From positions 1 to 64,000 of the forward strand of contig JAEPOJ010000003.1 of NCBI GenBank assembly GCA_017642965.1: a DNA stretch of 64,000 nucleotides. Direction: 5' to 3'. The stretch is from Phycisphaerales bacterium. Lineage in GTDB: Bacteria > Planctomycetota > Phycisphaerae > Phycisphaerales > UBA1924. A program made the translations under genes and the position numbers. Within the stretch, counting starts at the first letter, position 1, and each line of letters starts with the position of its first letter. This document shows positions 15,694-24,680 of this stretch, one piece after another. The notes under the pieces are model-generated. The model made no database searches, had not been told where the DNA came from, and saw only the letters and a program-made list of their open reading frames with translations.

Positions 15694-16482
15694 TCAGAGT
15701 CGGGGTTTGGCGCGGCCGATGAACTTTGCGAGCAGTTCGCCGCGGGAGGACACGTCGAAGTGGCGGTAGATCGCGAGGACGTGGTCGTGGATGGTGGCGC
15801 GTGCCACATCGAAGTGGAACGCGATCTGCTTCTCGGAGTCGCCCATGAGCAGGCGCTCGAGGACTTCCCTGCGCCTTTTAGTGAGGGTGGCGAGCTTGGG
15901 TTCGTCGGCGGCGGCGAGGTAGGTGCCGATTTCCTGGTTGATGATCATGTGGAGCATGGAGACGATGACGCGTTCGCGGTTGGTGAAATCGCGGGAGCCG
16001 ACGCCCTTGTGGAGCCAGAGCGTGGTGCATCGGTCTTCGATGTTTGTGGGGCAGATGGAGATGATGTAGTCGTCGATGCCGCACTCGCGGTGGATCTCGT
16101 TGAACGTGTGGGAGCGGTACCAGGTCTCGCGTCCCCAGATCTGATCGCGGGAGAGGACGAGGGTCTCGCCGGAGAACTTGGAGAGGTATGGGTATTCCGG
16201 GGTGCGTTCGACGGGGATCGATTGGGCGTATTCTCGCCAGCGGACCTCGGCGTCCTGCGAGATCCAGCCGTCGCGGTGCGTGCCGAGGTAGCGGGTATCC
16301 TGCTCGGTGGAGTTGCCGAAGTGCTCGATTTCGGAGCTGATGATGACCTGGGCGTCGACGATGGTCCGGAGCTCGTTGAGGAGCTGGTTGCGCCAGGCGT
16401 CGACGTCCGAGCCGAGATCCCGGCAGCGGGCGGCGATCTGGTGGCAGTCGTGGATATCTCTGGCGGACAGGTCTGCGAACAT
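15694..16482 (-). CDS. LuxR-type helix-turn-helix regulator
   Basis: In this 262-residue protein the C-terminal region (about 198-255) is a GerE/LuxR DNA-binding domain: LTKRRREVLERLLMGDSEKQ, then ARATIHDHVLAIYRHFDV as the recognition helices. The first 190 residues are an unassigned sensor-like domain with several Trp and His residues. No phospho-acceptor receiver domain is seen and no autoinducer-domain signature was recognised. The gene sits alone between a dockerin protein and a prepilin-like gene, all on the minus strand, and has its own terminator. It may control these envelope genes, which is only a guess from position. Confidence 0.75.
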   Translation of the reverse strand: MFADLSARDIHDCHQIAARCRDLGSDVDAWRNQLLNELRTIVDAQVIISSEIEHFGNSTEQDTRYLGTHRDGWISQDAEVRWREYAQSIPVERTPEYPYLSKFSGETLVLSRDQIWGRETWYRSHTFNEIHRECGIDDYIISICPTNIEDRCTTLWLHKGVGSRDFTNRERVIVSMLHMIINQEIGTYLAAADEPKLATLTKRRREVLERLLMGDSEKQIAFHFDVARATIHDHVLAIYRHFDVSSRGELLAKFIGRAKPRL

Positions 16483-16542
16483 CTTGGCTCGAGTGTATCA
16501 CGAAACCGGCGATCGGAGAATAGTGCTGCCGGATTGTCGCGG

Positions 16543-17481
16543 TTATCGGTTCAGGCGGGGCGGGTCTTCGTCGCGGTTGTTGGCGGAGAACTGGGCGTTT
16601 GTGGCCTCGGGGGCGTCGGCGGCGACGCTGCCGTCCGGGTTGACGATGTAGCCGAGCTCTTCGAGTGTGAGTGTTTCGACGTGACCGTCGCAGAACGCGG
16701 CGTTGGTGCGTTGGCGGTGGCGGGCGTGGGGCGCGGAGCGGTGCTCCGGGCTCCGGTTTCGCCTGTCCGCGAGGTCGCTGTTGGGGGTGAGTCTGGGCGG
16801 GTCGAGCGCGTAGCCGTGGCCGCCTTCGGCGCGGAGTTGCGGGTCTCGCGACCCGTCGTTGCGGTTCTGTGTTCGCTCGGCGGCGGGCTTGCCTGCGGCG
16901 GTGCCGAGCGAGTCGGCGAACATGACGGTGCTCGCTGCGTCGAGACTGGATGCCCGGACCGGGAAGTTGATGAACCCGTCGTTCTCGCTGTCGTTGACGA
17001 AGCGGGTGTTCCCGAGGAAGTGGTGGTTGTAGCCGTAGGCGTAGTTGCGGGTGTTGTTCCACTCGGGCACGACGGGGCAGAGGAAGACCTCGTTGGCGTC
17101 GACGGTCATGGTGTGCTCGTCTTCGCGGTCGGGGCTGGGGTTGGCGAAGGCGTCAAAGCCGGCTGCCGCGCCGATGACGGCGAACCATCGCGGGCGGTAC
17201 TGGTCTCCGTTGCCGAGCTGGTAGACGTTGCGACGTTCGTCGCTGTAACGCCCGGGCTGTGCGGGGACGGAGATGTCTCGATTGGTATCGGCGTAGATCT
17301 GCCAGCCGGTTGCGACCTGACGCATGCGGGTGGTGCAGAGCAGGGACTTGGCCGTGTCTCGGGCTCCGGCGAGCGCGGGGAGCAGGATCCCGATCAGGAG
17401 CGCGATGATCGCGATCACGACGAGGAGTTCGATCAGGGTGAATCCGGCTCGGTTGGGGGGCTCTGCATCAGAACGGTGCAT
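16543..17481 (-). CDS. Prepilin-like protein with H-X9-DG-type C-terminus
   Basis: This 312-residue protein begins with a type IV prepilin leader: a short polar stretch, the processing site in AGFTLIELLVV and a long hydrophobic helix (AIIALLIGILLPAL). A Thr-Arg-Met-Arg-Gln helix and a 250-residue globular domain follow. NAAFCDGHVETLTLEEL near residue 263 matches the H-X9-DG segment of the many planctomycete pseudopilin-like proteins. Phycisphaerae often have several copies, probably exported and assembled by type II secretion or pilus machinery. The chosen ATG gives the shortest leader; one 13 codons upstream is also open. No pilus assembly genes lie nearby. Confidence 0.8.
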   Translation of the reverse strand: MHRSDAEPPNRAGFTLIELLVVIAIIALLIGILLPALAGARDTAKSLLCTTRMRQVATGWQIYADTNRDISVPAQPGRYSDERRNVYQLGNGDQYRPRWFAVIGAAAGFDAFANPSPDREDEHTMTVDANEVFLCPVVPEWNNTRNYAYGYNHHFLGNTRFVNDSENDGFINFPVRASSLDAASTVMFADSLGTAAGKPAAERTQNRNDGSRDPQLRAEGGHGYALDPPRLTPNSDLADRRNRSPEHRSAPHARHRQRTNAAFCDGHVETLTLEELGYIVNPDGSVAADAPEATNAQFSANNRDEDPPRLNR

Positions 17482-17615
17482 CGGGATCACTCTTCGGTCG
17501 GATCGGGGGGATCGTTCCAAGAACCCGCCGATAGATGCGATGATTTTGTGATCAACCCTTGGTTATCCGGTCCTGGGCGCCATGATGCGCTCGGCTGTAG
17601 CTTGAAGGAGGCGGC

Positions 17616-18548
17616 ATGAGCCACTTTCGCGACTTGTTCAAATCGACGACGTTCTCGTTCGAGTTCTTTCCGCCCAAAAGCGAGAAGGGGGCCGATACGC
17701 TGTTCGACCATATCGTGCAGCTTGAGGCGCTTGGGCCGTCGTTTGTGAGCGTGACGTATGGTGCTGGCGGTTCGACGCGGACGCTGACTCGGGACCTGGT
17801 TCATCGGGTGCGTGAGGAGACGGGGATCCGGACGGTGCCGCATTTGACGTGTGTGAAGCATACTGAAGATGAGATCCGTGACATTGTTGAGGGCTACGCG
17901 GAGCGCGGGATTCAGAGCATCCTTGCGCTGCGAGGTGATGCGCCGAAGAACGAGGCGCACGATTTCAGGGATGATCGGTTCTCGAACGCGAGCGAGCTGG
18001 TGAAGTTCATTCGCCAGATCGAGAAGGAGCAGCGCGAGGCGAACGGGTTTGAGGGGTTCGCGATCGGGGCGGCGGGGTTCCCTGAGGGGCATCCGAATAC
18101 GCCGAACCGGCTGACGGAGATGGACTACCTGAAGGCGAAGATTGATGCCGGCGCGGATTACATCATCACGCAGATGTTCTTTGATAACCGAGACTTGTAT
18201 GACTTCCGGGATCGGTGTGAGATGGCGGGGATCCGTGTGCCGATCATCGCTGGGGTGATGCCGATCCAGTCGGTGAAGGGGATGAAGCGGATGTCTGAGC
18301 TGGCGCTGGGGATGCGTTTCCCGGCGCCGCTGCTGCGGATGGTGCGTCGGACGGACGGGTCTGACGAGGCGATCCGGAAGGTCGGGGTGCACTGGGCGAC
18401 GGAGCAGTCGCGTGATCTGCTGGATCACCGTGTTGATGGGATCCATTTCTATACGCTGAACAAATCGAGTGCGACGCTTGAGATCTACAAGACGCTGGGC
18501 GTGCAGCACTCGGAGCAGTTGGCGAATGGGCCGACGCTCGATTTCTGA
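17616..18548 (+). CDS. metF: Methylenetetrahydrofolate reductase
   Basis: It reduces 5,10-methylene-THF to 5-methyl-THF with FAD, supplying the methyl group for methionine synthesis. The protein has 310 residues, usual for bacterial MetF. Family motifs are SFEFFPPKSEKG (catalytic Glu), VSVTYGAGGSTR, HLTCVKHT, ILALRGD, AADYIITQ-type sequence (GADYIITQMFFD) and VPIIAGVMPIQ. The ribosome site GAAGGAGGCGGC before the ATG is excellent. It complements AhcY and the transsulfuration enzymes in this window. Its stop codon directly abuts the stop of the convergent amidotransferase gene. Confidence 0.95.
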   Translation: MSHFRDLFKSTTFSFEFFPPKSEKGADTLFDHIVQLEALGPSFVSVTYGAGGSTRTLTRDLVHRVREETGIRTVPHLTCVKHTEDEIRDIVEGYAERGIQSILALRGDAPKNEAHDFRDDRFSNASELVKFIRQIEKEQREANGFEGFAIGAAGFPEGHPNTPNRLTEMDYLKAKIDAGADYIITQMFFDNRDLYDFRDRCEMAGIRVPIIAGVMPIQSVKGMKRMSELALGMRFPAPLLRMVRRTDGSDEAIRKVGVHWATEQSRDLLDHRVDGIHFYTLNKSSATLEIYKTLGVQHSEQLANGPTLDF

Positions 18549-19223
18549 TCAGGATCTGGCGGCCTGGACGAGCTTGTCGATGATGTGCTGGCCGAGGGGG
18601 GCGTTCTCGGTGCGCTCGGGGTGCCACTGGACGCCGAGGTAGAACCTGCGGTCGGGGTCGTCGATGGCTTCGATGACGTCGTCGTGTGCGGTCGCGAGGG
18701 TTCGGAGTGAGCCGGGGGTCTGCATGGCCTGGCGGTGCTTGGAGTATGTGGTGCCGGCGGGGATGATGGATTCGTCGATGGATCTGATCTCGTGGGTGTG
18801 CTCCCAGTGGTCCGCGTGGGAGGTGTGGGTGTCTGGGAGGTGCTGGTTGAGGGTTCCACCGGCGATGAGGCCCATCATCTGCATGCCGAGGCAGATGCCG
18901 AGCACGGGGATGTCGGGGTGAGACTTGAGATCGTTGAGGAGTTGGGTTTCGAAGTTCTGGCGGTCGGGTAGGACTCGGATTGATTCCGGGTGTGTCGGGG
19001 TGCCGAAGGGTTCGGTGACCGGGTCGTCGCCGCCGGTGAGGATGAAGGCGTCGAAGTGGTCGATGAGCTGTGCGGTGTGATCTGGCGTTGGGGGCAGGAT
19101 CACGGGAACCCCGCCGGCGGCGAGCACGGATCGGGTGTAGGTCATGGTGGAGAATGCGGTGGGCCGCTCGTTGCGGACCATGAGGTCGGATGTGATCGCG
19201 ATGAGTGGCTGGTTGCGGGGCAT
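18549..19223 (-). CDS. Class I glutamine amidotransferase-like (peptidase C26) protein
   Basis: This protein of 224 residues carries the C26 signature: ILTGGDDP near the start of the domain, nucleophile in VLGICLGMQMMGLIAGG (Cys), and the catalytic His-Glu pair in GVQWHPERTE. This is the group of gamma-glutamyl-GABA hydrolase (PuuD), which releases glutamate from gamma-glutamyl amides. No putrescine pathway genes are nearby, so the substrate remains open. The start codon was placed at MPRNQPLIAITSD, where the domain begins; the longer open frame overlaps the divergent DUF4340 gene. Confidence 0.82.
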   Translation of the reverse strand: MPRNQPLIAITSDLMVRNERPTAFSTMTYTRSVLAAGGVPVILPPTPDHTAQLIDHFDAFILTGGDDPVTEPFGTPTHPESIRVLPDRQNFETQLLNDLKSHPDIPVLGICLGMQMMGLIAGGTLNQHLPDTHTSHADHWEHTHEIRSIDESIIPAGTTYSKHRQAMQTPGSLRTLATAHDDVIEAIDDPDRRFYLGVQWHPERTENAPLGQHIIDKLVQAARS

Positions 19224-19283
19224 GGATTGATTGTCGGGTGATTGCGGGCGGATTATGCACGATCGGACGATAAGATACACGGT

Positions 19284-20672
19284 ATGTCGCTGAGAACACT
19301 GCTGATCTGGTGCATCATCGCTGGGCTCCTTGGGGGTGCGGCGGTCATTCTGCGTGAGCAGCACGCCAAGTCCGTGCAATCGAGCGTGGTTGAATGGGGC
19401 GGGCTGCAGTTTGATCCGGCGGCTGTGACGCGGCTCGAGATTGACTCGGGCACCGGTCGCGCGGTGCTCGAGCGGGATGCGGACTCGATCGACAATTGGA
19501 GCGGATCGTGGAGCATCGACGATGCGGCGCAGCGGTGGGCGATCGCATCGACCCGAATACGCGGGGCGCTGCGGACACTCTCGACGGGGCAGATCCGGCT
19601 GAGTGATGAGCAGCTCATTGAGGACGGGACACGGCTTACGTTGCGGTCTCGGAATGATTCGAGCGTTGAGCTATTGATCGGGGACGATCGCTCCGGCGGG
19701 CGCACTCCTGTGCGGGTCGAGCAGCGTGATGAGTCCGGTGCGATCGAGCGGGTGCTGGACGGCTGGATGGAATCTGGTATTGCTGATGCCCTGACGGTTC
19801 GGAACACCCTGGCGTGGCGAGATGAGCGGCTCATGTCGATCGCGATGTCTGGCGTCGATGGTGTGCGCATCCAGGCCGGGCCGTACGAGACGCGTTTAGA
19901 GTTGAGCGGGACGCAGTGGCAGATCACGGCCCCGATCGCGGTGCGTGCGGAGCGCGAGCGGGTCGAGGGGCTCATCCGGTCGTTGGTTGCGCTGCGGGCT
20001 GGTGCCTTTGTGGACCGGGCGATCGATCCGGAAACCAGCGGGCTGTCGTCGCCGCTGGCTGAGATCGAGCTGTGGAGCGGATCGGACGCGTATCGCCTGG
20101 TCGTGGGCAAGGCCGCGGATGTCGGTGGTGATTCGCTGTACGCGAGCTTCAGTCGCAACGATGCTGAAACGCTGATCCAGATCCCGACGACGTCACTCTC
20201 CAAGCTCACGGCTGTGCCTGACGCGTATGTGTCGACTCGTGCGAGTGGTGTGTCTCAGACCCGTGTGCGTGGGTTGCGGGTGCTGGGGAAGGACGGGGAT
20301 GTTCGATTCGAAACGGTTCTGGATGACGGGAGCTGGGTGCAGAATGGGACGCGCGTGGACACGCTCTCGGAGCGTTCGGTCCAGCGTCTCCTTGGGTTGC
20401 TGACGCAGACTTCGTCGGACGCGGTGCGTGTTCTTGAGGACGACTCGGCGCTGCCGAAGGTCATCGCCGGCATTGAGATAGTGGACGAGGCGGGCGAGCG
20501 GCTCGGGCGGTACGACGTGTCGCTGGAGCCATCGGATCAGGGCATGCGGCTGCTCTTATCGAGCGAGCTCGAAGGCGGCAGGCTGGTGGTCTGGGCGTAT
20601 GTCGGTGAGGACGCGCAGGCGACAGGGACGTGGCTGACCCTGACGGCCGGGCGGCCGGTTGCGAATGACTGA
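19284..20672 (+). CDS. DUF4340 domain protein, membrane-anchored
   Basis: This 462-residue protein has an N-terminal membrane helix (LLIWCIIAGLLGGAAVIL) and a long extracytoplasmic region of repeated beta domains: LEIDSGTGRAVLER, VELLIGDDRSGG and YRLVVGKAADVGGDSLYASF are the typical DUF4340 strands. DUF4340 proteins are usually encoded next to the Gld-type ABC transporter and auxiliary GldG protein; none is next to this gene, so its context is unusual. Function is unknown. It starts 60 bases from the divergent amidotransferase gene and converges on purD. I place the start at MSLRTLL, giving the membrane helix at the N-terminus. Confidence 0.75.
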   Translation: MSLRTLLIWCIIAGLLGGAAVILREQHAKSVQSSVVEWGGLQFDPAAVTRLEIDSGTGRAVLERDADSIDNWSGSWSIDDAAQRWAIASTRIRGALRTLSTGQIRLSDEQLIEDGTRLTLRSRNDSSVELLIGDDRSGGRTPVRVEQRDESGAIERVLDGWMESGIADALTVRNTLAWRDERLMSIAMSGVDGVRIQAGPYETRLELSGTQWQITAPIAVRAERERVEGLIRSLVALRAGAFVDRAIDPETSGLSSPLAEIELWSGSDAYRLVVGKAADVGGDSLYASFSRNDAETLIQIPTTSLSKLTAVPDAYVSTRASGVSQTRVRGLRVLGKDGDVRFETVLDDGSWVQNGTRVDTLSERSVQRLLGLLTQTSSDAVRVLEDDSALPKVIAGIEIVDEAGERLGRYDVSLEPSDQGMRLLLSSELEGGRLVVWAYVGEDAQATGTWLTLTAGRPVAND

Positions 20673-20675
20673 GGA

Positions 20676-21995
20676 TTAGACGCTGGCGACGGGGGCGTCT
20701 TTGGCGATGTCGCGCCGGTACTGCACTCCATCGAAACTGATCTTTTTGGCGGCGTCGTATGCACGCTGGCGTGCCTGCTCCATGGTGTCGCCGAGCGCGG
20801 TGACGGAGAGGACCCGGCCGCCGCTGGTCACGACGTTGCCGTCCTCGTCGAGCTTGGTGCCCGCGTGGTAGACGAAGACGCCTTCTTGCTGCTCGGCGTC
20901 TTCGATGCCGGTGATGACCTTGCCGACCTCCGGTGCATCGGGGTAGCCCTTTGACGCGAGGACGAGCGAAACGCAGGGCTGCGGGCTGTACTGCACGTCG
21001 ATCTGATCGAGCGTGCCCGCGGCGGTGGCCCAGAGGAGCTCGATCGCGTCGGACTGGAGGCGGGTCATGAGCGGCTGGCACTCGGGGTCGCCGAAGCGGA
21101 CGTTGAACTCGAGGACCTTGGGGCCGGCGGGGGTGAGCATGAGGCCGGCGTAGAGGACGCCTCGGAACTCGATCTCGTCGCGTCGGAGTGCGTCGGCGAT
21201 GGGGACGAGGACCTCTGACTCGATCTGATGCATGACCGGTTCGGAGATGGTGTCGGCGGGGCAGAAGGCGCCCATGCCGCCGGTGTTCGGTCCCTCATCG
21301 CCTTCGAGTAGACGCTTGTGGTCCTGGCAGGGCGGGAGGACGAGGATGTTGTGGCCGTCGAGCAGTGCCAGGACGGAGACCTCGGTGCCGTTGAGTGATT
21401 CTTCGACGAGGATGGATTTGCTGGCGTTGCCGAAAGACTTGTTGACCAGCATGTCTCTGGCCGCCTCGATGCCTTCTTCGTTGGTCTTGGGGACGATGAC
21501 GCCCTTGCCCTTGGCGAGGCCGGTCGCCTTGATGACGTAGAGCTCGTCGCGGGTGCGGAGGAACTCCTGTGCCTGTTCGAACTTCTGGAATACTTTTCCT
21601 TCTGCGGTCGGGACGGAGGCGGCCTTCATCATCTGCTTGGCGTATGCCTTGTCGGCCTCGAGCTGTGCGCCCTTGGCGCCTGGGCCGAAGATCATGCGCT
21701 GGGAGCCGTCGGCCTTTTTGCGAAGTGCGTCGGCCCATCCGTCGGCGAGCGGGTCTTCGGGCCCGATGACCACGAGCTCGATGTTGTTCTTGTCGCAGAA
21801 CTGGGCGAGGCGGTAGATCTCATTGGAGGAGACTGGGACGTCGACCGGTTGTGCGAGGCGGGCGATGCCGGGGTTGCTTGTGTGGGTGGCGTAGAGCGTC
21901 CCGAGCCTGGGAGAGCGTGTGATCGCGGTTGCGAGGGCGTGCTCGCGGCCGCCGCCGCCGATGAGGAGGACGTTGACTTTTTCGGGCATCTGCAT
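20676..21995 (-). CDS. purD: Phosphoribosylamine-glycine ligase
   Basis: It joins glycine to 5-phosphoribosylamine with ATP in the second step of purine synthesis. The 439 residues show NVLLIGGGGREHALA at the N-terminus, GPEDPLADGWADAL, the ATP-grasp lid YVIKATGLAKGKGV, and LEFNVRFGDPECQPLM near the metal site: the complete GARS layout. A second possible ATG lies two codons downstream. It is the last gene of the minus-strand run, but a strong terminator separates it from proS, so it probably has its own promoter in the 74-base gap. Three bases separate its stop from that of the convergent DUF4340 gene. Confidence 0.95.
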   Translation of the reverse strand: MQMPEKVNVLLIGGGGREHALATAITRSPRLGTLYATHTSNPGIARLAQPVDVPVSSNEIYRLAQFCDKNNIELVVIGPEDPLADGWADALRKKADGSQRMIFGPGAKGAQLEADKAYAKQMMKAASVPTAEGKVFQKFEQAQEFLRTRDELYVIKATGLAKGKGVIVPKTNEEGIEAARDMLVNKSFGNASKSILVEESLNGTEVSVLALLDGHNILVLPPCQDHKRLLEGDEGPNTGGMGAFCPADTISEPVMHQIESEVLVPIADALRRDEIEFRGVLYAGLMLTPAGPKVLEFNVRFGDPECQPLMTRLQSDAIELLWATAAGTLDQIDVQYSPQPCVSLVLASKGYPDAPEVGKVITGIEDAEQQEGVFVYHAGTKLDEDGNVVTSGGRVLSVTALGDTMEQARQRAYDAAKKISFDGVQYRRDIAKDAPVASV

Positions 21996-22022
21996 GGTCG
22001 ATCATAGACCCGAGCGGCGATG

Positions 22023-22045
22023 AAAAAACGGGGCGTGTGCCCCGT
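22023..22045 (-). terminator. Terminator of proS
   Basis: A perfect 7-base stem ACGGGGC with GCCCCGT (loop GTGT) is preceded on the plus strand by six A. On the minus strand this is a hairpin with T-run about 25 bases after the proS stop, marking the end of the long minus-strand transcription unit. Confidence 0.85.
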
Positions 22046-22069
22046 GGTTTTGCGGTGTGGCGCATTGAA

Positions 22070-23887
22070 TCAGGCGATTGATTCGCACTTGGCGAGCGCG
22101 GCCTCTACGGCCTTGGCGCGGTCGATGAGCTCGGCCTTGCCCTCGTCGGCGCGGGCCTTGAACTCGATCTGACCGGCCTCGATCGTCTTGGGTGAGATGA
22201 TGAAGCGGAGCGGGATGCCGACGAGGTCGGCGTCCTTGAACTTGGGCCCCGGGCGGTCGTCGCGGTCGTCGATGAGCACGTCGAAACCGTGCGCGCTGAG
22301 CTCTGCGGCCAGCTTGTCTGCCTCGTCCATGACGCCATCGTCCTTGGGCTTGATGACGATGATCTGGGCATGGTAGGGCGCGATGGCGAGGGGCCAGATG
22401 ATGCCGTTGTCGTCGTGTGCGGACTCGATGCAGGCCGAGAGGGTCCGGGAGACTCCGATGCCGTAGCACCCCATGATGACGTCCTGCTTCTTCTGGTCCT
22501 TGTTGAGGACGCTGAGGCCCATGGCCTTTGAGTACTTGGTGCCGAGCTTGAAGATGTGCCCCACTTCGATGCCGCGTCGTGCCTCGAGCTTGGCGCCCTG
22601 TGCGCGGGGGGAGGGGTCGCCGGCCTGGGCGTTGCGGATGTCGGCGACCTTGATCTTGTCCTGAGCGATGGCGTCCGCCATGTCGCGCGACCAGTTGAAG
22701 CCGGTGACGTGGTGGTCGTTTTCGTCTGCGCCGGTCGCCCAGGAGGCGGCCGCGAGTGCGTCGGGGTCAACGACAAGGGTGAGCTTGGTGGAGTCGATCA
22801 TGCGCGGGGAGACGTAGCCGATGGCGAAGCCGGCTTCCTTGGCTTCCTTCTCCGGGGCCATCTCGACGCCGGTGCCGACCGCGTCGCGGACCTTGCCCTC
22901 GTTGACGTCGTGGTCGCCGCGGACGACGGCGATGACCCACTTGTTCTCGGTGCCGGTGCGGCGGAACACGATGGACTTGAGCATCCCGGCGGCGTTCGTG
23001 CCGAGGTGCTCTGCGACGAGGTCGATCCCGGGCATGCCCGGCGTGTGGTGCTTGGTCAGTTCCTCGGTCGGAGCGACATCGAAGGACCAGTCACGCTGGC
23101 CGATCTCGGCCTTCTCGACGTTGGCTGTGTAGCCGGACTCGGGGCAGTAGAGGATGGTGTCCTCGCCGTTGGCGCAGTTGACCATGAACTCGTGGGAGGC
23201 GGAGCCGCCGATGGGGCCGGCCTCGGCCTCGACGGCTGAGAAGTCGAGCCCGCAGCGTGTGAAGATGTTGGTGTAGGCCTGGTACATCTTGTCGTAGGTG
23301 TGGTTGAGCCCGGCGTCGCCTTCGAGCTCGAGGTGGAAGGAGTAGGCGTCCTTCATGATGAACTCGCGGCAGCGGAGCAGGCCTGCTCTCGGGCGTGCTT
23401 CGTCGCGGAACTTGGACTGGATCTGGTAGAGGTTGAGCGGGAACTGCTTGTAGCTGGTGACGGCGCCGCACATGAGGTCTGTGATGACCTCCTCGTGGGT
23501 CGGGCCGAGGGCTGAGCGTCGCCCGTGGCGGTCCTCGAGGGTGAAGAGGAGGTTGCCGTAGTCGACGTCCCGCTTGGTGTCCTTGTAGAGCTCGATGGGC
23601 ATCAGGGCGGGCATGAGGAACTCGGAGGCGCCGGCGGCGTCCATCTCTTCGCGGACGATCGCGGAGATCTTCTTGAGCGATCGCCAGGCGAGCGGGAGGT
23701 AGTTGTAGATGCCTGCGCCGACCTGTCGGATGTAGCCCGCCCGGACCATGTAGATGTGTGAGGATGTTTCCGCGTCGGAGGGGGCCTCACGGGTGGTCGG
23801 GATCAGGGTCTGTGACCAGTTGTGGACACACCCGTTGGTGGTGCTGAGGGCAGTATGACGGTCGGATTGTGCGTTGATCGTGCTCAT
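22070..23887 (-). CDS. proS: Prolyl-tRNA synthetase
   Basis: It charges tRNA-Pro with proline and is a class II synthetase. The 605 residues fit the bacterial type: motif 1 region RAGYIRQVGAGIYNYLPLAW, motif 2 KFRDEARPRAGLLRCREFIM, a central editing insertion (about 230-410), motif 3 GCYGIGVSRTLSA, and a C-terminal anticodon-binding domain ending near AKCESIA. The N-terminal extension before the conserved SSHIYMVRAG is about 40 residues, longer than in E. coli, so an internal start is possible. The longer open frame upstream of the chosen ATG is a shadow. Its terminator closes the operon. Confidence 0.93.
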   Translation of the reverse strand: MSTINAQSDRHTALSTTNGCVHNWSQTLIPTTREAPSDAETSSHIYMVRAGYIRQVGAGIYNYLPLAWRSLKKISAIVREEMDAAGASEFLMPALMPIELYKDTKRDVDYGNLLFTLEDRHGRRSALGPTHEEVITDLMCGAVTSYKQFPLNLYQIQSKFRDEARPRAGLLRCREFIMKDAYSFHLELEGDAGLNHTYDKMYQAYTNIFTRCGLDFSAVEAEAGPIGGSASHEFMVNCANGEDTILYCPESGYTANVEKAEIGQRDWSFDVAPTEELTKHHTPGMPGIDLVAEHLGTNAAGMLKSIVFRRTGTENKWVIAVVRGDHDVNEGKVRDAVGTGVEMAPEKEAKEAGFAIGYVSPRMIDSTKLTLVVDPDALAAASWATGADENDHHVTGFNWSRDMADAIAQDKIKVADIRNAQAGDPSPRAQGAKLEARRGIEVGHIFKLGTKYSKAMGLSVLNKDQKKQDVIMGCYGIGVSRTLSACIESAHDDNGIIWPLAIAPYHAQIIVIKPKDDGVMDEADKLAAELSAHGFDVLIDDRDDRPGPKFKDADLVGIPLRFIISPKTIEAGQIEFKARADEGKAELIDRAKAVEAALAKCESIA

Positions 23888-23951
23888 GACGAGCAGAGTG
23901 TACGCACGGTGTGCTGATGAGCCCAAGGCGTTGGGTGATCGGCGGTGTGAA

Positions 23952-24641
23952 TCAGGTGTGGGTCTGCACGCCCGGCTTGGGCTCCAGTTGGACGGCCTGT
24001 CGCTGATCGGCCTGCTGCCAGCGCTGCGCCCGGCGCTGGGCGGATGGGATGGACTGTGCCTGGGCCCACCAGCAGGTTTCGAGGGGGAGGGCCATGTCTC
24101 TGGCGAGATCGAGGATCTGCGCATCGGTGAGGTCGATGAACGGGGTCTCGATCTGGACTTCTGGCGCAGTCTCTGCGGTGGCGTCGAGCGAGACGAGTCT
24201 GGAGATGAGCATCGCGCGATCGAGCGCGGTGCCGATGTGATTGATCCGGTCGGGGTGGTCTTCCGGGATCCGCAGCGGCCAGATCACGCGCCGCAGGCCG
24301 AGCTCGAGGGCCTGGTATGCGGCGGTGGTCAGCATGTGGGTGCTGTGGATCGAGACGGAGAGGTCCTCGGTGTGGTCGCCTTCCGGGGGGTAGCAGTGCA
24401 GTTCTGGGCGTGCGCTGAGTGCGTAGAGATCGGCGTGGCGTTTGATGGCGGGTTCGACCGCCGAGATGATCAGGTCGAGGTTCTCGCCGCTCTCTCTGTC
24501 CCACCACGCGGGGATGATGGTGCTTGGCTCGGCGTTGCTGATGGATTGCTGCTCGCTGGCCATGGCGGCGGCGAGGGTGGATTCCACATCAGCGTCGGAC
24601 AGGATCAGGCATCGTTCTTGCGTGAATCTTGGGACGAGCAT
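23952..24641 (-). CDS. QueC/ExsB-like protein with degenerate ATP-binding loop
   Basis: This 229-residue protein resembles 7-cyano-7-deazaguanine synthase (QueC) in layout. CLILSDADVESTLAAAMASE (11-30) sits where QueC has its S-G-G-x-D-S loop, and ETPFIDLTDAQILDLARDM (165-183) followed by LETCWW matches the TP-hydrophobic-K-x-E and T-x-x-C region. The loop glycines are gone and the C-terminal C-x-x-C zinc cluster of QueC is missing; the tail is Gln/Ala-rich. It is probably unable to bind ATP in the usual way. It lies between the nucleotide-sugar genes and proS on the same strand. Homology to QueC is my reading of motif order and needs a profile search. Confidence 0.5.
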   Translation of the reverse strand: MLVPRFTQERCLILSDADVESTLAAAMASEQQSISNAEPSTIIPAWWDRESGENLDLIISAVEPAIKRHADLYALSARPELHCYPPEGDHTEDLSVSIHSTHMLTTAAYQALELGLRRVIWPLRIPEDHPDRINHIGTALDRAMLISRLVSLDATAETAPEVQIETPFIDLTDAQILDLARDMALPLETCWWAQAQSIPSAQRRAQRWQQADQRQAVQLEPKPGVQTHT

Positions 24642-24680
24642 GGGCTGGATTGTACCTGATTGTGGCGCGGGCTGCGCGGC

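Noticed and set aside
14437-17619. A 1060-codon open frame on the plus strand
   Set aside because: It is antisense to the dockerin, LuxR-type and prepilin-like genes and only its first and last parts touch other genes. The translation is Val/Gly/Asp-rich without any domain. It is a shadow caused by GC-rich codon use.
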